Source of the DNA: Tubiluchus corallicola
Lineage: Eukaryota > Priapulida > Priapulimorpha > Priapulimorphida > Tubiluchidae
Assembly (NCBI GenBank): GCA_030141605.1
Contig: JAQGDQ010000320.1
Span: 124,001-188,000 of the forward strand
Direction of reading: 5' to 3'
Length of the DNA: 64,000 bases
Shown one piece after another: positions 40,101 to 52,600 of this stretch; position 1 is the stretch's first letter, and each line of letters opens with the position of its first letter. Under the pieces are notes generated by a model. It saw nothing but the letters and a program-made list of their open reading frames with translations. It was not told the DNA's origin and searched no databases. A program made the position numbers and the translations under genes.

Positions 40101-43100
40101 AAAATGGCATATTTTAAGTTTAAAAACCATATTTCAAGGCTGCCACTGTGCTCATACATTAGCTCTCGAACACGTGCACTACGTCACAACTGAACGCCTT
40201 TTAACTGGTCGAACATGTGCACTACGTCACAACTGAACACCTTTTAACAGGTCGTTCTTGAAAAATAGTACATTCCCTTTCAATGTATTATAAAGTAAAT
40301 TGTTTTGAGTTATAGTTTAAGACGGGGTCTGGTTTTGCTTTAAAGCCGATTCCCAAAACCAGTGGGTAATGCTTTAGAAGTAGGAGTGCGAGGAATGGCA
40401 ATGCAGTATTACAAAATAATATATGTAACATGACTGCTAAACTACACACTGAGGACCAGAGTGTCCTGCACTGATCACTAAGATTTAGACAGTGGCTAGA
40501 AGTGAAATCTAGCCAGTTTATATAGTTAGAGAACTATGCAAAAACTTGGCTTCACATATCCCATTACAGTAAAAATAGGGGAGATCCAGTGAGTATGCAT
40601 ATTCACTGGACCGAACAATTGTACTAGGCGTGAGTTTAACTAGTAAAATGTAAAGTGATTAGTCAATAGATGGCAGCACCTAAAAATATACAGTTACAAC
40701 TTTCACAATATTAGTTGAGAATTAGTTTTCCTGTTAAGCAATTACCTCCGGCAGTTTGAGGACAGTGAGCTTTGTAAGACTTCGCAAGTTCGTCAATGCA
40801 TCATGGCTGATGTTAATCAGATTATACTTTGTCAAAAAGAGGCGTTTTGTCTCTGGAGGTAATCCTGGTGGAATCTGAAATGAAACTAACGAATTTTAAG
40901 TCACGTATTATTGGATTACTTTTAATTAAATCCGTCCACTATCTGTATGAGATTGCGAATGGGTGGTACGGATCTGATTAAAAATTGTGGTTGGACGACA
41001 CGTGTCCGTTTAAGATTTCTGTTGATATTCTGCTTGGATAAGCCTTTTCACAGTTCCGGCGATTGATGATGATCGTTAAAAGTCAAAGGTTAAGTGTAAC
41101 CTGACAAGGGAAGAGAATTTTCCGCGGATACGCGGAATTCCGAGTTTTTGGAAGACCAGTAGTGCCATTTTTGTGAATCGCGTAAATTCGTTGAGAAAAT
41201 TTTTACGGACCCAGTACATTATTTCACAAGCTGACCGCTAGTTGGCAGGCCGTCACTTTGTTTACATCACGTACATCAGTGTAACCACATGTATATCTCC
41301 ATGTATAAAAATATAGAATCAATTGTGCAGAGTTATTTGAGTCAATTGCAGACAGTTTTTATATACTTTTGCATAGGAGCGGCCAGTACTTAGGCGTTTT
41401 TGAGACAATTAGGTATCATGTATCCTTGATAGTTAGGTATTTTAAATTATGCATGAAACAAGGTAACTGATATTTTAAGTCCACTTAGAGGCTCTCTATG
41501 GTCAGAAAATTGCAATTTGTTGCTGCCTACAGCCTGTTTCAGAGTTTTTTTGCAATTTGTAATTCTCATCTCTGCATTTGTGTACACCTGACAACGCCTC
41601 ACAGCCCATGCTATTGTAATAGTAACAATTTTAACAGCTAGCTAGAACCGGACCTAGTTCATTTTTCTTTGGTCCTAAGCAAGATCCTACTAGTAAATCA
41701 CACATAATTAAATAAATTCCACATGAGACAACTGAAGGTACTGAACTGATGCTTTACATTACCCACATGTGACGATTGTAATTTTTACACATTGCTGTGG
41801 TACACTTAAATCTGACCTACAACAACTGCGTGCACGCATAATGAAACTATGGAAAGGCTTATTTGGTGAGGTTGCACTTTCTAAGCTGAGATAATTCACG
41901 TTGAAGTTGAGGTGCAGGCTGTGCACTGAAAACCATAATCTTGAGAAAATCACTGCTAAAGTCAGCCATCGTTTTTTTGTCGCGCCTCTACAAAGCACTT
42001 AGCAACCATGCAAACTTTTGTTGCTACGGACTTCGCAAAAGCACATTGAAGTTATGTTTAAATCCAATAGGTGGCTCTTCCTGATTAAGATCTGGGCTTG
42101 GACTTGGAAAAACTCGAAGCAAAATGACTGCTTCCGTGAGCTAGTATCGGAGTTTGAAAACACGAGTTTGTTGCAGTTGCAATTCTAGTTTCTAGCACAA
42201 AAAATGGGTATAAAATTAGATTTTTGATATTTTTTGAACATTTTCTTGATAATTTGATGCTAGAATATAAAAGTCCGTAAGAAGAATACAAATATATTTA
42301 GCATTTGTTTTTATAAAAAACAAAAAAAATTGACATTTGACCAAATTTTTAGTACATTCTACTTTGAAGCATCACGACGTAGTTTTAATTATGCCGACTT
42401 ATGGATGATTTTGGTTTGCAAGCCGCACATTTAATTGTTTTGTTAATTAGACTACTGAATTTTAATTGGTTGTTGGCGGTTTTAGCGGACAACTAAGTCT
42501 AGAGCAGGGGTGTGCAAATTACGGCCCGCCGAGAAAATTTGTGCGATTTGACAACCTAATGAAAGTGCGGCCCAGGTGATTAATTGAGTGTATCCAGCTG
42601 AAGTCCGTGCCATGATCCCAAAGATAGTGCGGGTAGTTTTTTCTACTAGATCGGATGCCATTAACCCTTACAAGATGGTTGTAGCTTAATGTCACTGTAC
42701 TACACAGACTGTGTGATACACATTACTAATATACATTGTAATGAAATTACCACTATCTGTCCTGAAAGTAGAACATATGGTTTGTAATATAAATTTTAAT
42801 AACTTCTAAAATAGTTTCTTGACTGTAGTAGTAATGATGTACGCAGGTCGGACGCAAAAAAATCCTTACTAGGCCTTTCTGTACTTGGCTCCTTGATCAA
42901 ACTGCCTGTGGCCCACAGGAATTGCGGGAAAGTTTAATGTGGCCCGGCTAGTCAGATAATTTGCACACCCCTGCTCTAGAGGCTTCACAGTGTCTATTTG
43001 TCATCTTTGAAATTTTTGACAATAAGAACCAGCTAAGAAATCTGACTATGAGCAATCTGTCGGAATTTATGAACCAATGATGAGCTGTTCTGAGAGCTTC

Positions 43101-43603
43101 TTGCACAGGTGCAATGATAAGTCAGAGAGTTCCTTTAGAAAGAGCAGCTAACCGAATTTTAAGAAACAGAAGTGATTGAAAATTGTGGACCAAATGGGAT
43201 TTGAACCTGAGTCGGTAGAGATTGCATACCTCTTCTGTTGATTGTCCTAAACCTTCGCATTTCACCCATCCAGCTCGCCCGTCATAACAGTTACAGTGGA
43301 GCGGGCAGTAGTAAGTTAAGGCTGCAACTTGACTGATAAATATCGTCACACATAGAACTGTTTTGTGCACCATTGTCGCAGTTTAGTTGAACCTTGTATG
43401 TTTGGCACTAATTCTATTCATCATTTCTCGTGATTGTCCCCTAAGCTACGTGTTAGACGTGTTTTAAACGATAATTTCTTAGTTGCAAAGTTATTCTTTG
43501 TGTTTATGCTGTCTTGTAGAGCGTCTAGGCTGAGGTTACAGTCTTCTGTTGAATGCTCTTTCAATGATTTTTGTCATGTGTTACTTCCACGTTTCCACAT
43601 ATT

Positions 43604-43643
<40 letters not shown>

Positions 43644-46600
43644 TAATAATCTTTTATTTATCTTTTAACACACGCACAGTTACAATACAATTAATTTAGC
43701 AACAAAAATGTGAAGAAAGGGCAGCGAAAGACCAATTGGTCATCTAGTCAGCTGCCCTTTGGTTAGTGATGAACATTTTTTATAAGCGCTATTTTACAGT
43801 GTGTTAGTGTTAGTACTGCTTATAATAAAAACTAAATTGTTACGAATGACATTAAATTGATATGCTTATAACGTGTTAGTACAATTCATACACAGTAATA
43901 ATAAGTGCATAATAAAAAAAATCAAACTGAAAATAACAGAAATAAAACTGAACTGAAATAAGGACTGAAACAAGAACTGAAATAAAAATCTGACATCAGA
44001 AACATAATAACAATGGCAACTGAAACTTCACTTTTAATCCTGAACTAATTTTAATCACCATTCGTTAGTTTACAGCAATGCAGAAGTTTGTTAGTGATAT
44101 ATTTTAAAGTACACATAGCACAGTTAACATTATTCATCACACTATCACTGCACAAGACTATATATCACAGAAAGTTGATCACTCTGTCAGCATCCTTTCT
44201 CCTTATCGGATCTTGAACTTCCTGAACTAACCTTGCTCTTCCAGTTACTGCTGATTGGGTTTTACCTGTTGCTCTGTGGAACGTACTGTATAAACTTTTC
44301 AGTAGTTCGTCTGTTGCTAATTATCCATGGTCCTTGATCGATGGATTTTTAAATTACCGATTTCCAAACATGTCAAGTTAAAGTATTAAGAAGCATCAAC
44401 TATACAGACTGGATTGTTGTTGCACACACTTCTTCATCACTCATATTTTCTCTCTTGTCTACAAAACGTTTTGTACAATCTATAAATGTTCTAGGATAGC
44501 CCTGATATAATATATATATATGCATTTGTTTCTGTGTAAATAAAAACGAAATTAAAGTTCAATAAACGGTTTTTGTGTAATTTTTCTCTTGCAAACTCAA
44601 AAGTAGCCTTGTTAGCGATAGAACGGTAAGCGGGATTTTTTTATTTTTAGTTTTTCTATTATGAATAATTATTTATAGGTAATTTTTTCGCTCCTGCAAA
44701 TGCTTCCGCCTTCTTTAACACCAGTTATTTAGCTTTTTGATTAAAGATTAAGATGGTGAACAGCGCAGTTTTACAGCGGATCAAACGTCACTTTGCCGGT
44801 CACTAGTGTTTTGAAAGTCGTCATGAGGATGTAGAACGCCGTAACTGATAAGACGGAGAGGATTATTGTTGCTAGAACGATATCCCACAAGTCATTCGTT
44901 TGACTTCTCACTCTTCGCGTTATTCCTCCTGCCATCCCGTTTTTGCTGGCTTCTTCGTTAATTACCAACAGGTGTGAGGAGTTGCGTAGAGTCTTTTTCT
45001 ACTTATAAGTATGCACACACCTTTTGTGCATAGTTTCTGTAATTATAAGCATCACAGGTTTGCACACAGTTGTCATAACTACTTCCTGTCTTATCTTTTG
45101 CTCAACGTTGTTGTTCGGGTACTTTCTTGCTAAACCACTTTACAAGACACATAGGTTAACGTTTTCTAAAATTAGTTTACGGTCTGCGGCGACATTCAGT
45201 AAGTGCTGAGTGCTTGCCTGAGAACAACTACGATTGTTTCCTGTTCCGCTAACATAGGATGTATTAATTCTATACCTTAGCTGTCCTTCCTGTAGAGTTT
45301 ATTAAATTTCCTCTTTGTAATTGCTCTGGTCTAATAAAAGCTGTGGTAATTCGTTCTGAAAACTTAGTTTCACCTTACATTATTGTCAGCTTAGAAACTG
45401 TTAGTCATGCTTTGGCTCTGTTGTCAGGTTTAGGGACTAATTTAGTCAGAATGAGTGTACTTGTGGAAAGTTTTGAAACGCCATGTTTTTTTTTTGTTAA
45501 GCTGGTTCTTTTGAAATGTTCGTGTTTAAAAAGTTTACCAGTTAAAAAGATTTTATTCAGAATTGAACCAAAAGTCTGAGAGTGATGCAGTGAGTGTTTT
45601 AGAATCATTTTTATTGCTGGTCAAATGTCAATGTGTCTTACTTAATATCTAGGAGCTGAGAGTGCAGTAGCACCAACCCCTCATCCAGAACCAGTAGAAC
45701 AGGAGGACGAGGAGGATGAACAGGAACAGGAGGCGGAAGTTGTCACTCTCGAAAAAGAGTTCAATTTTACTGACTATATAAAAGTGTGAGTGTTTATTAA
45801 TAGCCGCCGATAGCTTGCAGAATTTTCCTGTTAAACTGTTTATTTTTCTACAGTAGAACATGAAATAAATCAAAAAATAGACTTCATAGACACATGAAAA
45901 TTGCAGTGAAGTCCACGTGGGAGGGAGTTATGATGCTAGTGTTTTGATCTGTGACCCTTTAAAAGACAAGAAAAAGGGTACCTGAAGTAGGTTTCGGTAT
46001 CATCATCTTAAAAATTACTTTATAACAATTTTATGCATATGTTGTACTTGCTTTGAAAGGATTTTTTTGTTTGTTTTCATTTTGAATCTCCCGCAATGCT
46101 GTTCCAACAGCGCCATCACATGACGTCATGTACGTTTGACATAGATCAGGGGAAGAAAACGAAATGTTAAGTTATGTCCCAAAAAATTTTCCATGCAAAG
46201 TTATATTTCGTAGCTTAAGTGTTTGAAAGACTAATACAACTAGAAAAGAAAATTATTAATTATTTAAAACGTTTTTGTGACTCACCTCCAGGGTGCACCA
46301 CTCACTAAACCAAAAACACATTTTTTATCTCATAGACAAGATACGGTAATTTAAAATTTTACTTAGTTAGTGACGTGTGCGCTACGAATGCTCTGGTTAT
46401 TTTTTCAAACTTTACTCAGCGTTATTTAAACTTATTTCAGATAACTTATCGTCAAAATACCTGCATCTAACGGTCATTGCAGAGTTTTAATTTACATGTT
46501 TTATACAGCGTTACTAACAATGCAAGCCCTGTATGCAAAATGCAGTGTGTAAGTGGTACAAAATTTCAAGACGAAGTTTTTAAGCTTTACGTAAGTGGAG

Positions 46601-49600
46601 GGTTTTCTCGTGCGGTAAGCCTTATTTCTTTGAACATTGGTCAGCGGAAATAAGTTTGCTATTTTCAAACTGCCCCTAGAGCTTTGAGCCAGACTAGAAT
46701 TTTTTTGCTTGTAGAAATCAACAACTGGGATGTGATAGATGTGTTCTGAGTATGTTTCAAGAAGCAGGGGCGGAACTAGACGTGGCAAGCAGGGGGGCGC
46801 AAAAATTTTCTGGGGGGGAGGGCGAGGTATCCGAAGTGGTTAAATAATGGTTAAGCCAATTTTTAACCCCTTTTATACTCCATGCAGGCCTATAATTAGT
46901 GTGTGTAGGACGGCATAGCGGACAAAGCAATAATGAGAAAATTAACTCTCAGTTAACCTTACATTATTAATGTGCCTCTAACTAAATTGTTATTTAACTC
47001 GGTGACAAACTTGAATGATAAAAAATATTATTGGGCTACTGCAAAAAAAATTGTTTGTCCGATTTGGCAGGGGGGCGCCCCCTTCGCCCCCTCCTAATTC
47101 CGCCCCTGTCAAGAAGTGGACAAGTCATAATGGCAGGTGCCAAAAGGTGGAACTGTTGGGGTTGCTGGTTTTGGTCTTATCTCTTCTTGGCTGTGGCTAT
47201 TTTTGCATATGTGAAGAGATGGAGTGGGTTAGATGTTCATTTTCAAGAGTTTTCAAGACTGGCCTTATGCAGGAGTGAAAGTATAAAAGTATGGTCAGTC
47301 GAATAAAACTGAAATGTAGAATAGGGTGTTGTAAAAGGTACAAGGTAGACAGTAGAAATTTATACAGTGTGCTCCATTTATTTTACTCACGGTTAATAGA
47401 TTAAGTTGCCTAATTGACTCAAAAACGTCAACGGGCCACTCCCATGAATTTAAATGTATATAAAAACCGTTGGCAATTGACTCAAATAACTCTACTAAAT
47501 TGACTCAATGTTTTTGCTTCATGTGCTTAAAATAAGATACTTTTTTGTGATGAAAGAGCTTTTTTGTGACAAAAGAGTTTCATTAACGTTTTATGTCATC
47601 TTTACCTTTCTTGGGTGCACTATAATGTTCGTAGAAACAGTCGTGTTAAGTATAGTCTTGTTTGTAAACATGCGTGTTTATTACCCACTGCAATTAGCCT
47701 TGTTGTTTTAGGAAGCTAAACTTAATCACTTGCTTTTTGTTTTTGAAGTTTTTGAAGTTTTTGAAGTGGTTTGTTTTTGAAGCTCCCGCTGCTTTTTACA
47801 GGTGAAATAAGGTTATCACCAACCAGGGCCGGAACTAGATGTGGCAAGCAGGGGGGGGGGGGTATCCGAAGTGGTTAAATAATGGTTAAGCCAATTTTTA
47901 ACCCCCTTTATACTGCATGCAGGCCTATAATTAGCGTGTGTGTAGGACGGCGTAGCGGACAGAGCAATAATGAGAAAATTAACTCTCAGTTAACCTAACG
48001 TTATTAATGTGCCTCTAACTAAATTGTTATTTACGGAAATTCATCACACACGAGTTTTAAGAAAATAATACACTGAAGCTACCAAACATTTTTTTACCTA
48101 ATTCTAATTCATATTGAAAATGATTACATGCTAACTGCAATTTTCACTGCAAAAAAATTATTTGTCCGATTTTGCGGGGGGGCGCGCAAAATTTGACAAG
48201 GGGGCGCCCCCCCCTAGTTCCGCCCCTGTCACCAACTGCAGCTCGATTATAGTATTTCTAGAATTCATTTAAACCCTTTGCAGTGTATCCTAAGCTGATG
48301 ATTGGTGACTCATGCTTCTGTAGTAGTAATGCTACACCCGTCAGATTCGGTTGGTAATTGGGTCAAAATATTTTCGTCCCAAATTGAGTCCCTTAAGCGG
48401 TGCCTACTGTATGATATAACGATTTAGGTCGGCTGATCAGAAATTTTGTGCGCATTTTAGGTTTGCAAACACGAACATTTTGAAACCATATGCATTGTTA
48501 CTGACGTCTTACAAGAAGAACAGCTCCTTCACTAATCACTGCATCGTGAAAATGTTTCACCGGATCGCGGTGGATCTTCATATGGCTCCGCTGCTCTTCC
48601 AGGCTCGTTTGTTTCGCACATTCCAGGAGCTGCTTTACGATCCAGTTGCCGAGAAATCGTCGTCATTAAAGGTGCGTAACAGAATTTGTTTTTAGCTGTC
48701 TTAAAACTAGTGCAAGTTACCGTACAGGGTTCCCAGGGTCGGGGAAAATCCTGGAAGATCCTTGAAAATACAGTCTATCCTGGAAAGTCATAGGAAAATC
48801 AGAGAAAAGGATAATTTGATAAAAAGTCAGGGATGATGATGAAAGTAGGGCAAAAAGTCGGGGAAATTGGAAAGGGTTGCAAATATAATCACCGTCAAAC
48901 GATATTTTCACCAATTTGTGATCAAATGAAATTTTGTTATGACAGGCTCCCAGTTTCGATTTCCGTTCCAAATATAACGATTGGATTAAGAAAGTTTATT
49001 TTATGTGATAAGTGTAATTTCGTTAGCACTACCGTAACTGCGTCGACACGTTTTATATCAGTTTATATGTGAATGTCCGTATACAAAAATTTTGAATGTG
49101 TATACTGGTAATACAATTTCTGTTGATCTTGGTCGTGGAAAATCAATATTTGCTCAGGGAAATTTATTTTTAAATTCTGTGGGAACCCTGCCGTATCACT
49201 GCCAGGATGTGGCCAGGGTATCAGGGGAAGATCCGGGTAATTGAAGCTAAGATTTTTGACGAAAACATTTGAGACCATCTTCAGAACTTGGAAAGTAACG
49301 TTACACATATTAAATACTAATTTATCGATTTTTTTTCTAAAAAAGAAATATAATATTTCTAAAAAGCTAGCCAGAATCCAAACTTTGGGATCTATTCAAT
49401 GTGGACAGTTGTGGAAAGACTGGAATCTAACCAATTATCATAGCTATGCTTCTGGTGTGAGACACTGAATTAGCTGTGATATGTTCGTGGTGTTTAGGAT
49501 TGTTGTGTCATTATGGTCTCGACTCAAGATACAAGACACAAGAGGGGGAGACGGCACAAGTGCTAATATTCCCATCTCTATTTTATGGAATATGAAGAAT

Positions 49601-52600
49601 AAATTTCTGCTAATTGCATCAAGCGTTTTGCCTGATCGACTTGTTTACAAACTGATTTGTTATTCCTAATGTTGCATTTTTCTAGGAGCTGTGTACATTT
49701 GCTAAATACTTACTAAGAAAGTTCTTTGAATCACTTCCTGAAAATCCCAAGCTGGTCCTGGAGATTTTGTTCTGGAAAAACAGCCGAGATGTTGCGGCCA
49801 TTGAGTCGGGTTATGCAGAAAGCAAGACAGCGTAAGCACTTTCATTTAATATCCCGTCTCTTAACTATTTTTTGAACACAGTAAAAACTGTCGAACACAA
49901 ATCATTGCAATTCTTTTGAGATACGTAAATGAACGAACTTATTTACATAAGGGTCTAGTTACTGGTCCACCCCAGTCCCCTGGTCCACTTTCAGCCATAT
50001 TTGGTCCACTCTTAAGTGGACCATCCTCCCCGGTTGAATAACACTGGTCTAGTATATATATATCCATGTTTATCATTGCCAGTGTCTATGCTTGTCAGAG
50101 CTTAAAAATCTGCTATTTTAATTGTAAAAAAACTTTGAATTTTCAACTTGTGAATCATACATAATTGCGTACGACTTACCTTATTTTATAGTGGCAACTT
50201 ACACTGTTTCTTTATTCTTTAATATCTTATTAGTGCCAAATCGCCAAAAGGTCTATGGTCCGAAGAACAAGAATTGGAACTGCAGTCTCTCTACGAGCGT
50301 TTTATGAGCTGCGACGATTCAGGTGGGTGTAAGTCGTAGACATAATAATGCAGTCTCATCTTCCGTAAGATTGCTAGCTTTGTGCGTGTTTGCTACAGCT
50401 GCTAAATTGAACCTATGATAATCTGTTTATACTCAGGTACTTTTTGCGTAAAACTTTTGCACTAATCGTAGATTTCACAGAGTTGTTACACTAATTATAC
50501 ATATCTTACTGTTATTTATTTATTATTACTGCCATTTCTTATCTGCTATTTGCTGTACAAGTACTAAGTTAATGACTACGGCCAAATCACGTTGAAAACA
50601 TCGGTTCTCGTCTGATCACCGAAGTTAAACAACATAGAGCTTGGTTAGTGCTTGGATGGGTGTAGGTGCTGTAGGCTTGCGGGATGCCCACACTGTATCT
50701 CGACACTAGGCGGAGGAGCTGTACAAGCAGCCAACGGCTAGAGGGCGGAGGAGGTCAAGTGATCCAACGGCCATGCGTAGAGGAGTAAACCTTCCAAATC
50801 AGAAGTGGATCCCCGAAGGTGGACCAGTGCAGCATGCTCACTGACTCCGGCAGCTCCTGCAGCCAACCTGGTGCCAAACGTATCACTCCGTTTTCCTTTG
50901 GACTACACCAGGGAGGAAAAGAGGGGGTTCCTGTTGTCTGAGCAACTCAGGATCTCCACACACCTTGCCCAGGCGTGCGCCCTGGAGACGTTGAATGATC
51001 GCACTGCTCAGCCACAGTCGACGCTGCAGCTCCATGAATGTGATCAATAACTGACTCTCTTGGCGCACACTCCATTGTCCACACTCCGAGACACAAGGAT
51101 GCCAATAACAACTAAGTTAATTGAACGTGGTTTTCTTTCAGCAACTGCTGATTAGTTTGAACCTGGTTACGATGTTAATATTTAAAACAAATGTTTCAGA
51201 GAGGGATGTGGTAGATCTGATCCTAGATAATATAACTGACAAATCAAGAAGTCGGAAACAGATTATTGGTCAACTCAGGCGACAGGGTCTCATAGAGGGC
51301 GCTAAAGATGTAAAGAAACACAAAGTGTGAGTGTTTGCTGATTTTATCAAAATTGTACAGCATGTTTTGATTAATTATGCTTCATTCATAAAAAAAGTAG
51401 GTTTAAATGTTGAAGTGGTGGAGTTACTTGGGCAGGCTCCATTTTACTAGGTTCTGCGGAGAAATTATTCGTTGAAACTTTTGTGTACCAACTAAAAGGC
51501 AATTTGGAAATTTTGTTTTCAAACTGGATTGTTCACATGCGGAATTGTTCACATGTGGAATTGTTCACATGTGGAATTGTTCACATGTGGAATTCGCTTC
51601 CAAAATCATTGAATGAACCATGAACCATTGTGACTGCAGCAAATTTTAAATTATTTAGTAAAATATTATGTTCAGTTGAGTCTGATAATTTTCTCAAGTA
51701 TAAAAGGCGCATGTAAGCAGTTTTTCTCTTTCATAAATGTGATTTATTTTAATGTAATTTTTTATTGTGATTTAATAGTGTAGTGTTGTATTCTTATACG
51801 TACACTGTAAATTTTAATTCGAGTGTTAATAATTGAAATTATTGCGCAAAACTCGTAATCTGCAGTCTCTGTTAATCTTTGTTCTGCCTGCCTCAAAAAA
51901 TGTCTCAACAAAATTGTTGATTATTGCCTGATGTTTTTTAGCTGATTGATTTTTTTAGGAAATTTTCAAAGCTAATGTTCAATATTTTATTACAGCAAAA
52001 TACATAATTTTATGATTTATTACTTGGGGTGAGCATCGAACGTTCGAATGCTCGAATTCGATTCGAACGAGTTTTTTTAGTTCAAACTCGATTCGAATCC
52101 AAAACTATAGATTCGAATAATTCAGCACTTCAATCACGTATGCTCCTGATCATTAAAACTATTGAAACATCATGCAATTTAGTTGTTATTTCTGCGCACA
52201 ACTTTAAGCAAATTACTAGTCGTTTTATTGCAGAACAAAATCTAGTGACATGCATGATCTTTGTAAGAGTAATTTTTGCTGGTGGTTCGAAAACTAGTTC
52301 GAAAATCGTTCAATCTCAATTCGAATTCGGTTCAAATTCGAAACACTGAAATTCGGTTCGTTTCGAATTCGAAAGTTACAAATTCGGTTCGATTCGAATT
52401 CGCTTTCTGGTAGAGAATGCTCACCCCTATTTATTACTTCGCCGGTACCTATTTCAATGTGGAATTTGTGTTTCCAAGAAGTGTGTGTTTTTTTATGTGA
52501 TAACTGACCACAACTGTAAAAGTTGCAGATATGAAATTTGTGGAAGGACAGGTTGATAAAAAAATAGGTAGGAAAAACTATTTTTTGCTGATTAAGTAAC

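Noticed and set aside
32547-43373. Toll-like receptor
   Set aside because: Extracellular LRRs and one TM fit, but the cytoplasmic tail is about 95 residues with no TIR motifs and the stop codon is clear.
47015-47306. Overlapping ORFs with GGRPLRPLL / [13 protein letters not shown]
   Set aside because: They straddle the end of a MITE and have no splice or homology support.
50805-51050. 81-codon ORF in the 5S-SINE
   Set aside because: Part of the SINE body; the equivalent frame in the other copy has an in-frame stop.
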